From the NCBI GenBank assembly GCA_025450155.1, contig JANWIB010000089.1, forward strand, positions 1-15,160: DNA of 15,160 nucleotides, read 5' to 3'. This DNA is from Sphingobacteriaceae bacterium (GTDB lineage Bacteria > Bacteroidota > Bacteroidia > Sphingobacteriales > Sphingobacteriaceae). This document shows, piece by piece, positions 1 to 7,254 of this stretch (position 1 is the first letter of the stretch; every line of letters begins with the position of its first letter). A program made the position numbers and the translations under genes. Under the pieces are notes generated by a model that was given only the letters and a program-made list of their open reading frames with translations, had not been told where the DNA came from and made no database searches.

Positions 1-2523
1 GCCCGCATGCCCGGCTACACCTCCAAACATCGCCGCTCCCGGGTCATGTACATCACCCCTTATCAATTGCAAGCGAAAATACTTTTCCTGCTCAGTAGGC
101 GCTATTTGTTTAATTGAAATATGATTACGAGGTTTAAACGTGGTCGTCATCATCCCTAAGGGAAGATAAAATGTATCTCGGGTATATTGATCTAAAGAAA
201 GGCCGGTAATCTGTTCTACTACTTTTCCTAAAAAGATAAAGTCATTGTCACTGTAAACATATTTATGTTCGGAACTCAGCTTACTATCAAGGATTTTTTT
301 ATACAGCGAATCGGTATAATCCTTCCGCATATACATGCTATCAGCTACGCGTATATTAAATTTTGCATTCGCAACCGTACTATAATAACCGGGTTTGGGT
401 TTGCCAACGCTGTCTATCGTTTCCTTATAAAATGGAATAAAGGGCACCAGCCCGGCCTGATGAAGCAGTACATCCTTTAATTTCAAATTCGCTTTATTTG
501 TGCCTTTTACCCAAGGGAGGTAATCGCCCAGTGTTTTCTCCAAATCCAACCTGCCTTCTTCATACAGTTTCATCACACTTAACGTAGTGGCCGATGTTTT
601 GGTTACCGAAGCCAAATCATACACCGTTTCGGTTGTTACGGCTTCTTTTTTATCATAATTCAGATAACCATAAGCACGGTTAAACGCAATCTTTCCATCT
701 TTAGCCACCAAAACCACACAACCCGGAGTTGCTCCTTTTTCTATCGCATTCAAGGCAATACTATCAATCTTATTTAAGGTTTTTTCATTTAATCCTACCT
801 TTTCTGGCTTTGTTAAGGGTAAGTAATTATTACTTACAATACCCGTACCATACCGATAAGACTCGGAAACCGTAACTGGAAGACTACCCTTTGCAGCCAA
901 CTTACCTTCTATAAAATCAACCGCAACACGATGCATCAGCGGATCATCTTCGTAACAAGCCACGATGTTCTTGGCATCCTCTAAATTTTTTATGGCATAT
1001 GGGTTACCAAATACAAAATTGACTACATTATCTTGTTGTAATTGCTTTAAAAGGGCAACCGCGGCTTTACTGATCCCGAAATTATTAGCCGGATATTTTT
1101 TATACTGATGTATTCCAACAATAACGGCAGCGTATCCTGAACGAACTTTATTTAAAATAATATTAGCTTGAGCAGAATCGGCAGCGTAATCAAAATAATA
1201 ATTGTCCGTTTTGTAATTATTTTTTAGCTGCTCACTAAATGAATTTGATCCCTTAAGGCCAATGCCCACGTATGCGATTTTAGTGCCGTTTTGCAATGGC
1301 AATACATTGGTTACAGACTGATGTACAAGTGTTAAGGCATTTTCATAAACCTCTTTTTTTAAAGCACCTACATTGGCATTTAAGTCTCTTGCCAAAAAGG
1401 TTGTATCAATCGGTTTAAGGGCATTTAAACCCAAGTTGTATTTAGCAAATAATACCCTTCGCACTTTCTCATTAATATCATCCCAGGTTAGTTCTCCCCT
1501 TCGGATAGCTTTTCTTGTTTTCTTAATACTTCCTTTAATATCTCCCGGAAGACACAACATGTCGTTTCCGGCAATGATTGACTGTACTGCTGCTTCGCCC
1601 TGGGGATAAAACTTGGCAACGCCCTTCATTTCCAACGCATCAGTAAAAGTTAATCCCTTAAAGCTCATTTTGTCCCTAAGCAAACCCGTTACATTATTTT
1701 TTGAAAGCGAAGTTGCCCGGTTGCGAGTAGTGTCAATTGAAGGAATGTATAAATGCGCAACCATCACACTACCTACACCTTCTTTTATTATCGAAGAAAA
1801 CGGATATAATTCCAACGAGTCCAATTGCTGTAAGGATTTAGAAATAACAGGAAGATCTAAATGCGAATCAACGGCGACATCTCCATGTCCTGGAAAATGC
1901 TTGGCACAAGCCATTACTCCCTGATCCTGCATCCCTTTCATGATTTGGGTGCCGAATAGGGCTACCTTATATTTATCTTCTCCAAACGAACGGAAATTAA
2001 TAACGGGGTTATTTGGATTGTTATTAATATCAACAACCGGTGCATAATTTACATGTATGCCTATCCTTTTACACTGCTCCCCTATTGCCTTTCCAACTCT
2101 ATAAGCTATAACACCATCAGAAACAGCGCCTATGGTTAATTGATCAGGAAATGGAACAACGTCGGCGAATCGCATTCCCACACCGGTTTCTCCATCAACA
2201 CATACCAATAAAGGTGTTTTAGCCTGGCCCTGAAGACGATTCAACACCGTGGCCTGCTGCCATGAATTTCCCTGAAACAAACAAACGGAACCTATATTAT
2301 ATTTTTGAATACTTTTTGCCACTTCTTCCTCATAGAACACCACGTCTTTTCCTTTTTTTTCGGATAAGCGGACAACCATTAATTGGGCTATTTTTTTATT
2401 TCGTGAAAGCTTTCTAAAGGTGCTATCTACCCACCGCTCGGCTGTTGGCGTACTTTGCAAAAACTGCTGGGCTGATACAGAAAATGAGCAGAAAGAAAAA
2501 ACAAAAAGTAATGCTCTCTTCAT
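1..2523 (-). CDS. Exported GH3 (NagZ-type) beta-N-acetylglucosaminidase fused to beta-lactamase-fold serine hydrolase, partial
   Basis: The reading frame starts at an ATG complementary to 2521-2523 and stays open to the left edge, giving 841 residues with the C-terminus missing. It opens with a Sec signal peptide (MKRALLF..., probable cleavage after SVSA, before QQF), so the enzyme should act in the periplasm or at the envelope. Residues about 35-400 are a GH3 barrel. It carries the NagZ-specific loop KHFPGHGDVAVDSH at 208-221, whose His/Asp dyad serves as acid-base, and a nucleophile candidate Asp295 in FTDALEM. Residues about 405-550 look like the GH3 C-terminal alpha/beta domain. From about 590 a class C beta-lactamase/esterase domain begins, with SVTK at 639-642 (nucleophile Ser639), YSD at 757-759 and HAG at 839-841. 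Known family members cleave GlcNAc from muropeptides. Bacillus AmiE, an N-acetylmuramyl-L-alanine amidase, has the same fold as the second half. A bifunctional muropeptide hydrolase is my inference; the second domain could instead be an esterase or D-Ala peptidase. Roughly 100-150 residues appear to be missing. Confidence 0.93.
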   Translation of the reverse strand, partial: MKRALLFVFSFCSFSVSAQQFLQSTPTAERWVDSTFRKLSRNKKIAQLMVVRLSEKKGKDVVFYEEEVAKSIQKYNIGSVCLFQGNSWQQATVLNRLQGQAKTPLLVCVDGETGVGMRFADVVPFPDQLTIGAVSDGVIAYRVGKAIGEQCKRIGIHVNYAPVVDINNNPNNPVINFRSFGEDKYKVALFGTQIMKGMQDQGVMACAKHFPGHGDVAVDSHLDLPVISKSLQQLDSLELYPFSSIIKEGVGSVMVAHLYIPSIDTTRNRATSLSKNNVTGLLRDKMSFKGLTFTDALEMKGVAKFYPQGEAAVQSIIAGNDMLCLPGDIKGSIKKTRKAIRRGELTWDDINEKVRRVLFAKYNLGLNALKPIDTTFLARDLNANVGALKKEVYENALTLVHQSVTNVLPLQNGTKIAYVGIGLKGSNSFSEQLKNNYKTDNYYFDYAADSAQANIILNKVRSGYAAVIVGIHQYKKYPANNFGISKAAVALLKQLQQDNVVNFVFGNPYAIKNLEDAKNIVACYEDDPLMHRVAVDFIEGKLAAKGSLPVTVSESYRYGTGIVSNNYLPLTKPEKVGLNEKTLNKIDSIALNAIEKGATPGCVVLVAKDGKIAFNRAYGYLNYDKKEAVTTETVYDLASVTKTSATTLSVMKLYEEGRLDLEKTLGDYLPWVKGTNKANLKLKDVLLHQAGLVPFIPFYKETIDSVGKPKPGYYSTVANAKFNIRVADSMYMRKDYTDSLYKKILDSKLSSEHKYVYSDNDFIFLGKVVEQITGLSLDQYTRDTFYLPLGMMTTTFKPRNHISIKQIAPTEQEKYFRLQLIRGDVHDPGAAMFGGVAGHAG

Positions 2524-2641
2524 ATTTAAAAGTCGGCTATAACAGGTATTTAAGAAACTATGTGTACAAATAATGCAGAAAAACGCATTCTTTAAAACTT
2601 CGTTCTAAATAAAATTAAGGCATAAAATTAATAAAATTAAA

Positions 2642-2704
2642 CTGATACTACATACATTCTGCTTTTATTTTTTATAATTCCGCAAAAAAACGCAAAAGTA
2701 TCAG
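2642..2704 (-). terminator. Possible long-hairpin terminator after the phosphoesterase gene
   Basis: An 8-base inverted repeat (CTGATACT at 2642-2649, AGTATCAG at 2697-2704) starts three bases past the stop codon of the minus-strand gene. Inside it, CTTTT/AAAAG and T-run/A-run pairing could extend the stem. On the minus strand it is followed by a T-rich stretch (GTTTAATTTTATT). The loop is long and the stem imperfect, so this is a tentative terminator. The rest of the 183-base gap (2524-2706) is AT-rich. I see no convincing promoter element for the gene that starts at 2523. Confidence 0.3.
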
Positions 2705-2706
2705 CT

Positions 2707-4554
2707 CTACTTATATTCAAGGCATATAAGCTTTCCATCCATGGTACTTAAAAGTACTTTATTTTTATCTATAGGTATGATTGGATTAAGAAGTGCATTA
2801 GAAGCCTTATATTGCCATAATACTGTGCCGCTTTTCCTGTCTACGGCACAAGCCAAGCCCGAATGTGTGGGGACATAAACTACACCCTTACTTTCAATTA
2901 TGGCTGACGGATCTAGTTCATAAGGGAGTTGCAAAGCTGATTTCCAGCTTATCTGCATAGAATCTGCCGTAGTTGACACGCCATATAACTGACCATCCAT
3001 TGTTTTTACATACACCAAGGAGTTGTCTGTTGATAAGCCCATCGATTCTCGCACCCGTATCCCCTTCATTTGTGTACGCCAAATAACATTTCCAGATGTG
3101 GCATCCAGTGCTGTCATATAACGATCGGGAGCTACAATATACACCCTTCCGTTCGCGGCTACCGGATAGCATGCTGCCGGCGAAAACATGCGGTTAGAGG
3201 TACCATTGTTCCATTTCCAAACCAATTTACCTGTTACCGCATCCAGAGCATAAAAATCATTTGCCCAGCATCCAAAATATACCTTATCATGATAGATCAG
3301 GGGCTGGGTTGCCACAAACCCTTTCACGTCTGCAAAATCCCATATCAGCTTACCATTTAGAAGATTTAATGCTTTGAAATGGCCATCCGATCCACCAATA
3401 TAAACTACCTTGCCTTTAATAACCGGAGAAGCAAGCACAGGCTTTAAAGTTGCTGTCTTCCAAATCAATTTTCCATTCGAGATAGTAAGACAATAAACAT
3501 TTTTATCAGAAGATCCTACAACAACATACCCTTCCGCTACTGCTGGTGTAGAATAAATTTTACCATTGGTACGAAACTCCCATACTTTATTGCCATTTTT
3601 TTTATTCAATGCGTAAATCGCTCCTTGTGTATTAGTAGCAAGAATAAAATCTTTAAATAAAGCTGTTCCGGCACCAATATCACTTTGATCTTGATAGTGC
3701 CACAGCTCTTTTACCCGGGGATATTTAGCATTCACAGCGAAAGAAGGCCTAAAATATGAAGTGGTATCTTTATCAAAATGATGATTATAGAGATCCACTT
3801 CTGCCCATTTTCTATTAGTTTGTACTACAGGTTTTCTTTCCTCAAAACTTGCAACCCCATCCTTTATGGTAACAATGTTATATCCACCTATACTATCCCT
3901 TGCTCTCAAATTAGAACGACTCATTACACTCGGAATACCTTCCGCAATAAACTTCCGGTTAGCATGCCCATGTCCACAGAGCAACAATTGCACATTTTTT
4001 TTCTTTAAGCGATCCATAGCTTCATACCAATTATTTTGAGCTGAATCTTGGGGATAATGATTTAGATAAATGACCGGCATTGAAGCATCTTCCATGTTAG
4101 TTAGCACAGAATCAAGCCATAGTATATTCTCTCTTGGAACCTGGCCCGGGCCCATACGCATATTAGGTCCAGAACTGGTCCCCACAAATAGATATCCACC
4201 ATACGTAAAAGAAAACGTTTCGGAACCAAAAAATAACCTAAAGCTATTATTGCCACTCTCCGACCAACCCGAATCGTGATTGCCTGGAATGATATACCAG
4301 TTTTTATTCAGGCTATCCAGAATCTGCTTGGCCAATTGAAATTCCTCATCCGAACCGAATTCCGTTATATCGCCGGTAATTACCACAAAACGAAGCGTGG
4401 TATCAGCATTAATATCCATTACGGTTCTGCGTAAATCTTCAGCAGCTGTGAGACTCCCAATATGCGTATCTGATATAAAGGCAAACTTAAACGATTGGGC
4501 TTTACCAAGTATAGCAGGTATAAATAAGGTCAAAAAAAAGGCAATTCTTTTCAT
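2707..4554 (-). CDS. Secreted calcineurin-like metallophosphoesterase fused to PQQ-type beta-propeller
   Basis: This is a 615-residue protein with a Sec signal peptide (MKRIAFFLT..., probable cleavage after GKA, before QSF). Residues 22-230 form a calcineurin-like phosphoesterase with the full metal-binding set: DTH (Asp29, His31), GD (Asp62), GNHD (91-94), His166 in LNHYP, and GHGH (194-197). A dimetal phosphatase or phosphodiesterase reaction follows from the family; the substrate is unknown. From about 285 to the end come repeated blades of a PQQ/quinoprotein-like beta-propeller. Six 'G-x-x-x-W' blade endings are visible near 321, 361, 401, 442, 488 and 576. I see no lipobox and no T9SS C-terminal domain, so a periplasmic location is likely. 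The propeller may bind a partner or ligand rather than PQQ. The start is at the signal-peptide Met; the gene diverges from the surface protein at 4696. Confidence 0.93.
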   Translation of the reverse strand: MKRIAFFLTLFIPAILGKAQSFKFAFISDTHIGSLTAAEDLRRTVMDINADTTLRFVVITGDITEFGSDEEFQLAKQILDSLNKNWYIIPGNHDSGWSESGNNSFRLFFGSETFSFTYGGYLFVGTSSGPNMRMGPGQVPRENILWLDSVLTNMEDASMPVIYLNHYPQDSAQNNWYEAMDRLKKKNVQLLLCGHGHANRKFIAEGIPSVMSRSNLRARDSIGGYNIVTIKDGVASFEERKPVVQTNRKWAEVDLYNHHFDKDTTSYFRPSFAVNAKYPRVKELWHYQDQSDIGAGTALFKDFILATNTQGAIYALNKKNGNKVWEFRTNGKIYSTPAVAEGYVVVGSSDKNVYCLTISNGKLIWKTATLKPVLASPVIKGKVVYIGGSDGHFKALNLLNGKLIWDFADVKGFVATQPLIYHDKVYFGCWANDFYALDAVTGKLVWKWNNGTSNRMFSPAACYPVAANGRVYIVAPDRYMTALDATSGNVIWRTQMKGIRVRESMGLSTDNSLVYVKTMDGQLYGVSTTADSMQISWKSALQLPYELDPSAIIESKGVVYVPTHSGLACAVDRKSGTVLWQYKASNALLNPIIPIDKNKVLLSTMDGKLICLEYK

Positions 4555-4586
4555 TATGAAATTATGAGCGTGTTAAAATCAGTATT

Positions 4587-4623
4587 TTGCAATTTGCAAA
4601 TAAAATGTTGCAAAAACATGCAA
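4587..4623. promoter_or_regulatory. Cluster of TTGCAA palindromes between divergent genes
   Basis: TTGCAA occurs at 4587-4592, 4594-4599 and 4608-4613, with a related ATGCAA at 4618-4623. The first three are spaced by 7 and 14 bases. They lie in the 141-base divergent gap between the phosphoesterase (minus) and the surface protein (plus). The hexamer is self-complementary, so it could be a regulator half-site array. It could also be a chance cluster in AT-rich DNA. Confidence 0.25.
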
Positions 4624-4671
4624 TGCTGCGTAAATACCAAAGATTTTAGTTATAAAAGTTAAGAACTTTAG

Positions 4672-4679
4672 TATTTTTG
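4672..4679 (+). promoter_or_regulatory. Bacteroidota -7 promoter element (TATTTTTG) for the surface protein
   Basis: TATTTTTG fits the Bacteroidota sigma-ABfr -7 consensus TAnnTTTG exactly. It lies 16 bases before the GTG start at 4696, which implies a very short leader. I see no good -33 TTG at the usual distance; TTTA near 4645 is the closest. Confidence 0.38.
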
Positions 4680-4695
4680 ATAGAATTATTGAAGC

Positions 4696-6222
4696 GTGAA
4701 GATCATAATTATCTTAACACTTATTTTATTAGCTCAACTTACCTTTGCACAACACCCAAACGACGTGTGCAATAGTGCCCTGTTGCTTCAAAATGCAACT
4801 AATTATTGTTCTAATCCCCAGGAATATAATAACATCGAAGCTATAAACGAGGACATAAGCCTTCCTGGCAAAGACGTATGGTTCAAATTTACAGCAATAG
4901 CTTCTGATGTAAACATTATCCTATATGGGGATTATTTTGGAACAGGACAACGTGTGGGGACGCTTAAAGAACCGACTCTTAATTTGTATACAACAACAGA
5001 TTGCATTGCTGTATCAGAAAGTACTGGAAGTACCACAAGTCAGAACAACAGTGTAACACTCTATAGGGGTAGGTTGCAAATTGGAACAACTTATTATATC
5101 CGCGTAAGTGCAAAAAATGATAATACCGGTACTTTTAAGTTATGTGTAGACAATTATGCTCCTCCTTTAAGACCGGGGCAGGATTATGGGGATGCTATAT
5201 TTTTATGTTCGAAAGAAAGCTTTACAGAAAGCAATATAGCCGGTGCTGGACTAAATAACCGGGAAGCGAATGGTTCTTGTCTTGGAGATCATGCGCCTAC
5301 GGAAGAAAATTCGGTATGGTATAAATGGAAAGCCGCTAATAATGGAACACTAGTATTTACAATAACTCCCTCCTCTCCAAATATTGATATTGATTGGGTT
5401 CTTTACGATCTCGGAACATCTGATGATGCTTCTTTAATTAACCCTAGCCATATTATCCGGTGTTCAGCCAGTCAGATTTGCTCAGGGCCTACAGGAAGGA
5501 CCGGATTAAGTTTTACTGAAACTGACGTTTCTGAGCCGCCTGGGTGCGGTGCAGGACAAAATGATCTGGTTAAGTATGCTGATATGCAACAGGGACATTA
5601 TTATGCTTTACTTGTTAATAATTTCTCTGCGCCAAACCAGGGTTTTACTCTTGATTTTAAAGACCCATCAGGTAAATCAGGAAGTGGCGAATTTGGGCCA
5701 TTGGCTGCTTTTAATACAGAACCGAAGCTGCCTGCACAACTTGCTCTTCCGGCCACTATCAATTTCTTTAATCAATCTGTAGACGCAGATATTTTTTTAT
5801 GGAAATTTGGCGACGGCGAAGAATCTACAGAAACAAACCCGGTTCATGAATATAAAAACGAAGGCAATTTTACCGTTACCCTGACCGCATCTAAAACCGA
5901 TGTATGCAGTTCTTCTACACAAAAAGGACAATTCATCATCCGGAAAAGCGGCACTGTTTTTATTCCAAATACGTTTACTCCAAATGGTGATGGTATAAAT
6001 GACGAATTTGTTATTCATATAACTAATCTGGAATCTTACCAGATCAGAATTTTTAACAGATATGGCAGCCGGGTATTTATTTCCAATGATATTTTTGATG
6101 CCTGGAAAGGAATTCAAAAAGGTGAACCTTTACCTGTAGGCACTTACTACTATTCAATAAATGCTATCCGTTCAGATGGTTATGTTATTACTCAATCAGG
6201 GCCTGTAAGCATTATCCGGTAA
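4696..6222 (+). CDS. T9SS-exported surface protein with PKD domain and type B (gliding-motility) C-terminal sorting domain
   Basis: This 508-residue protein starts at GTG. That start gives a clean signal peptide (MKIIIILTLI..., cut after TFA, before QHP), and the next in-frame Met is only near residue 296. Residues about 20-155 and 160-325 look like two divergent copies of one beta-sandwich module. Both begin with a (N)D-x-x-(N/D)A motif, have a central 'VW-(F/Y)-K-(F/W)' strand (61-65 and 207-211), and end with 'YY-x-x-x-V' (about 133 and 302). They resemble pre-peptidase C-type domains. Residues about 336-415 are a PKD domain (LWKFGDGEESTETNP core at 368-382). Residues 420-508 are the CHU_C-type sorting domain: IPNTFTPNGDGINDEF, then IRIFNRYG, W470-K471-G472, PVGTYYY. 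Such domains direct export through the type IX system, usually leaving the protein on the surface or released. No catalytic motif is seen, so adhesion or matrix binding is a guess. Confidence 0.9.
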   Translation: MKIIIILTLILLAQLTFAQHPNDVCNSALLLQNATNYCSNPQEYNNIEAINEDISLPGKDVWFKFTAIASDVNIILYGDYFGTGQRVGTLKEPTLNLYTTTDCIAVSESTGSTTSQNNSVTLYRGRLQIGTTYYIRVSAKNDNTGTFKLCVDNYAPPLRPGQDYGDAIFLCSKESFTESNIAGAGLNNREANGSCLGDHAPTEENSVWYKWKAANNGTLVFTITPSSPNIDIDWVLYDLGTSDDASLINPSHIIRCSASQICSGPTGRTGLSFTETDVSEPPGCGAGQNDLVKYADMQQGHYYALLVNNFSAPNQGFTLDFKDPSGKSGSGEFGPLAAFNTEPKLPAQLALPATINFFNQSVDADIFLWKFGDGEESTETNPVHEYKNEGNFTVTLTASKTDVCSSSTQKGQFIIRKSGTVFIPNTFTPNGDGINDEFVIHITNLESYQIRIFNRYGSRVFISNDIFDAWKGIQKGEPLPVGTYYYSINAIRSDGYVITQSGPVSIIR

Positions 6223-6278
6223 TGTCAATTGTGCGATTATTAGAAAACAAGCCTAAGGTTATCTGCGACTACATTTCT

Positions 6279-6839
6279 CTATTTATTTTTTTCAAAACGT
6301 TTGAAACCATAATAAATAAGCCCAAAACAAATTAACAGGCCTACAAGAGCGGGTACAATTACTGATTTTCCAGAATGTCCGGCAAAACCAATACTCCAAA
6401 TAATTTTTCCGCCGACCGTTACCGTGATAATAATCAATCCAATTCGTAAACTTCGTTTCCAAAATGCCAACCCCAGTGCGAAAAAGAAAAAAGGAATAGT
6501 TAAACTCATGAATAGTTCCGCCATTGTCCAATCGCTATTCAGCCATGCTTTTTCCATCCGAAGAAACTGTTTTACATCCTCGCTAACCACCGAGGGCTCT
6601 GGGAACCAAAACATACTGGTAAAAAGTAAAAAAATAGTCCCCAGTATGCCTGACCAGCTACGTTTGTAAGCAAAATAACAATACGGAATAATAAAAAGTG
6701 GCCGAATGTACCAGCTCATCTGGTTTTGATGCCGTTCAAATGCCCAGGTTAGAAACGCTTTGTTAGTAAATGCTAAAAACAACAATCCAATTATTAACAT
6801 GCCAAATAGGATTGCTAATAGCTTATCATATTTTTTCAT
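6279..6839 (-). CDS. Six-helix integral membrane protein of unknown function
   Basis: This 186-residue hydrophobic protein matches no family that I recognise. Likely membrane segments are at about 7-25, 43-58, 62-79, 106-126, 131-151 and 159-178. The tail is basic (GFKRFEKNK), and Lys/Arg residues flank most helices. A soluble loop at about 80-104 carries the polar residues between helices 3 and 4. No catalytic or transport motif is apparent. The start is an ATG preceded by an A/G-rich stretch. Its 3' end faces the surface protein 56 bases away. Upstream it is insulated by the terminator at 6900-6928, so it is probably transcribed alone. Confidence 0.75.
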   Translation of the reverse strand: MKKYDKLLAILFGMLIIGLLFLAFTNKAFLTWAFERHQNQMSWYIRPLFIIPYCYFAYKRSWSGILGTIFLLFTSMFWFPEPSVVSEDVKQFLRMEKAWLNSDWTMAELFMSLTIPFFFFALGLAFWKRSLRIGLIIITVTVGGKIIWSIGFAGHSGKSVIVPALVGLLICFGLIYYGFKRFEKNK

Positions 6840-6899
6840 GGCTTTAACTTTTTCTTTCTACAAATTTCCATAAAGATTTATTGATTTGTCTGCTATCAT

Positions 6900-6928
6900 A
6901 AAAAAAAGCCGCAGTAAAGATACCGCGG
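6900..6928 (-). terminator. Rho-independent terminator (minus strand)
   Basis: The stem GCCGC (6907-6911) / GCGGC (6924-6928) extends past one A-C mismatch into GTA/TAC around an AAGA loop. On the minus strand it is followed directly by seven T (6900-6906). It lies well downstream of the 181-residue paralogue pair and just upstream of the membrane protein gene. It may be a back-up stop for the pair or the leftover terminator of a lost gene. Confidence 0.75.
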
Positions 6929-6937
6929 CCTGATGTA

Positions 6938-6953
6938 GTTTCTAACTTTAGAA
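6938..6953. repeat. Short perfect palindrome TTTCTAA-CT-TTAGAAA
   Basis: A 7-base perfect inverted repeat with a 2-base spacer sits in the non-coding gap between the terminator and the sorting-domain relic. A weaker hairpin (TTAAG/CTTAA, 6956-6969) follows it. It could be an operator-like site or AT-rich chance structure. The gap at 6840-7254 otherwise holds only the two terminators and the relic. Confidence 0.3.
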
Positions 6954-6990
6954 AAATTAAGTTTCTTAAATATACTAATTTCAGGGTCCG

Positions 6991-7158
6991 AATCTGGAAT
7001 CTTACCAGAGCAGAATTTTTAACAGATATGACAGCCGGGTATTTATTCCCATGATATTTTTGATACCTGGAAAGGGCTTCAGAAAGGCGATCCTTTACCT
7101 GTAGGCACTTACTATATACTGTTATTACCCATCGGGTACTGCAAGCATTATTCGATAA
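6991..7158 (+). pseudogene. Decayed fragment of a T9SS type B C-terminal sorting domain gene
   Basis: This stretch aligns with 6025-6222, the 3' end of the intact surface protein gene, on the same strand. Over 6025-6150 against 6991-7115 I count about 10 mismatches and one 1-base deletion in 126 bases, roughly 91% identity. The deletion comes after RVFI and shifts the frame; the text then continues in another frame as DIFDTWKGLQKGDPLPVGTYY. A further net loss of about 29 bases follows before a matching tail that ends at a stop (TAA, 7156-7158). The N-terminal part of the parent gene is absent. Substitutions such as Ile to Leu and Glu to Asp (GIQKGEP to GLQKGDP), plus several synonymous changes, suggest a separate paralogue that diverged under selection before it broke. 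It has no start codon of its own and is not expected to make protein. Confidence 0.88.
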
Positions 7159-7203
7159 ATAGCTAAAACTGCTACCCTGCCAGATGCTTGTTAAAGGATC
7201 GCC
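7086..7203. repeat. 12-base inverted repeat spanning the relic's end
   Basis: GGCGATCCTTTA at 7086-7097, inside the relic, is repeated inverted as TAAAGGATCGCC at 7192-7203, just before the terminator of the paralogue pair. The arms are 94 bases apart. The intact copy of the sorting domain reads differently here (two mismatches). The repeat could mark a rearrangement end or be coincidence. Confidence 0.3.
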
Positions 7204-7205
7204 CT

Positions 7206-7237
7206 AAAACAAAACAAGCCCCTATAATGAGGCTTGT
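7206..7237 (-). terminator. Rho-independent terminator of the 181-residue paralogue pair
   Basis: The stem ACAAGCC (7214-7220) / GGCTTGT (7231-7237) has a 10-base loop. On the minus strand it is followed by a TTTTGTTTT tract (down to 7206). It begins 17 bases past the stop codon of the lipoprotein gene, the normal place for an operon end. Confidence 0.72.
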
Positions 7238-7254
7238 CTGCTTGTAAAATTTTC

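Noticed and set aside
1373..1924. Two plus-strand open frames of 78 and 103 codons
   Set aside because: They lie antisense inside the conserved GH3 domain of the minus-strand gene, and have no family motif or start signal.
2571..2590. Small AATGC/GCATT hairpin upstream of the GH3 fusion gene
   Set aside because: It is a 5-base stem in AT-rich DNA with no T tract or start-site relation, so chance is likely.
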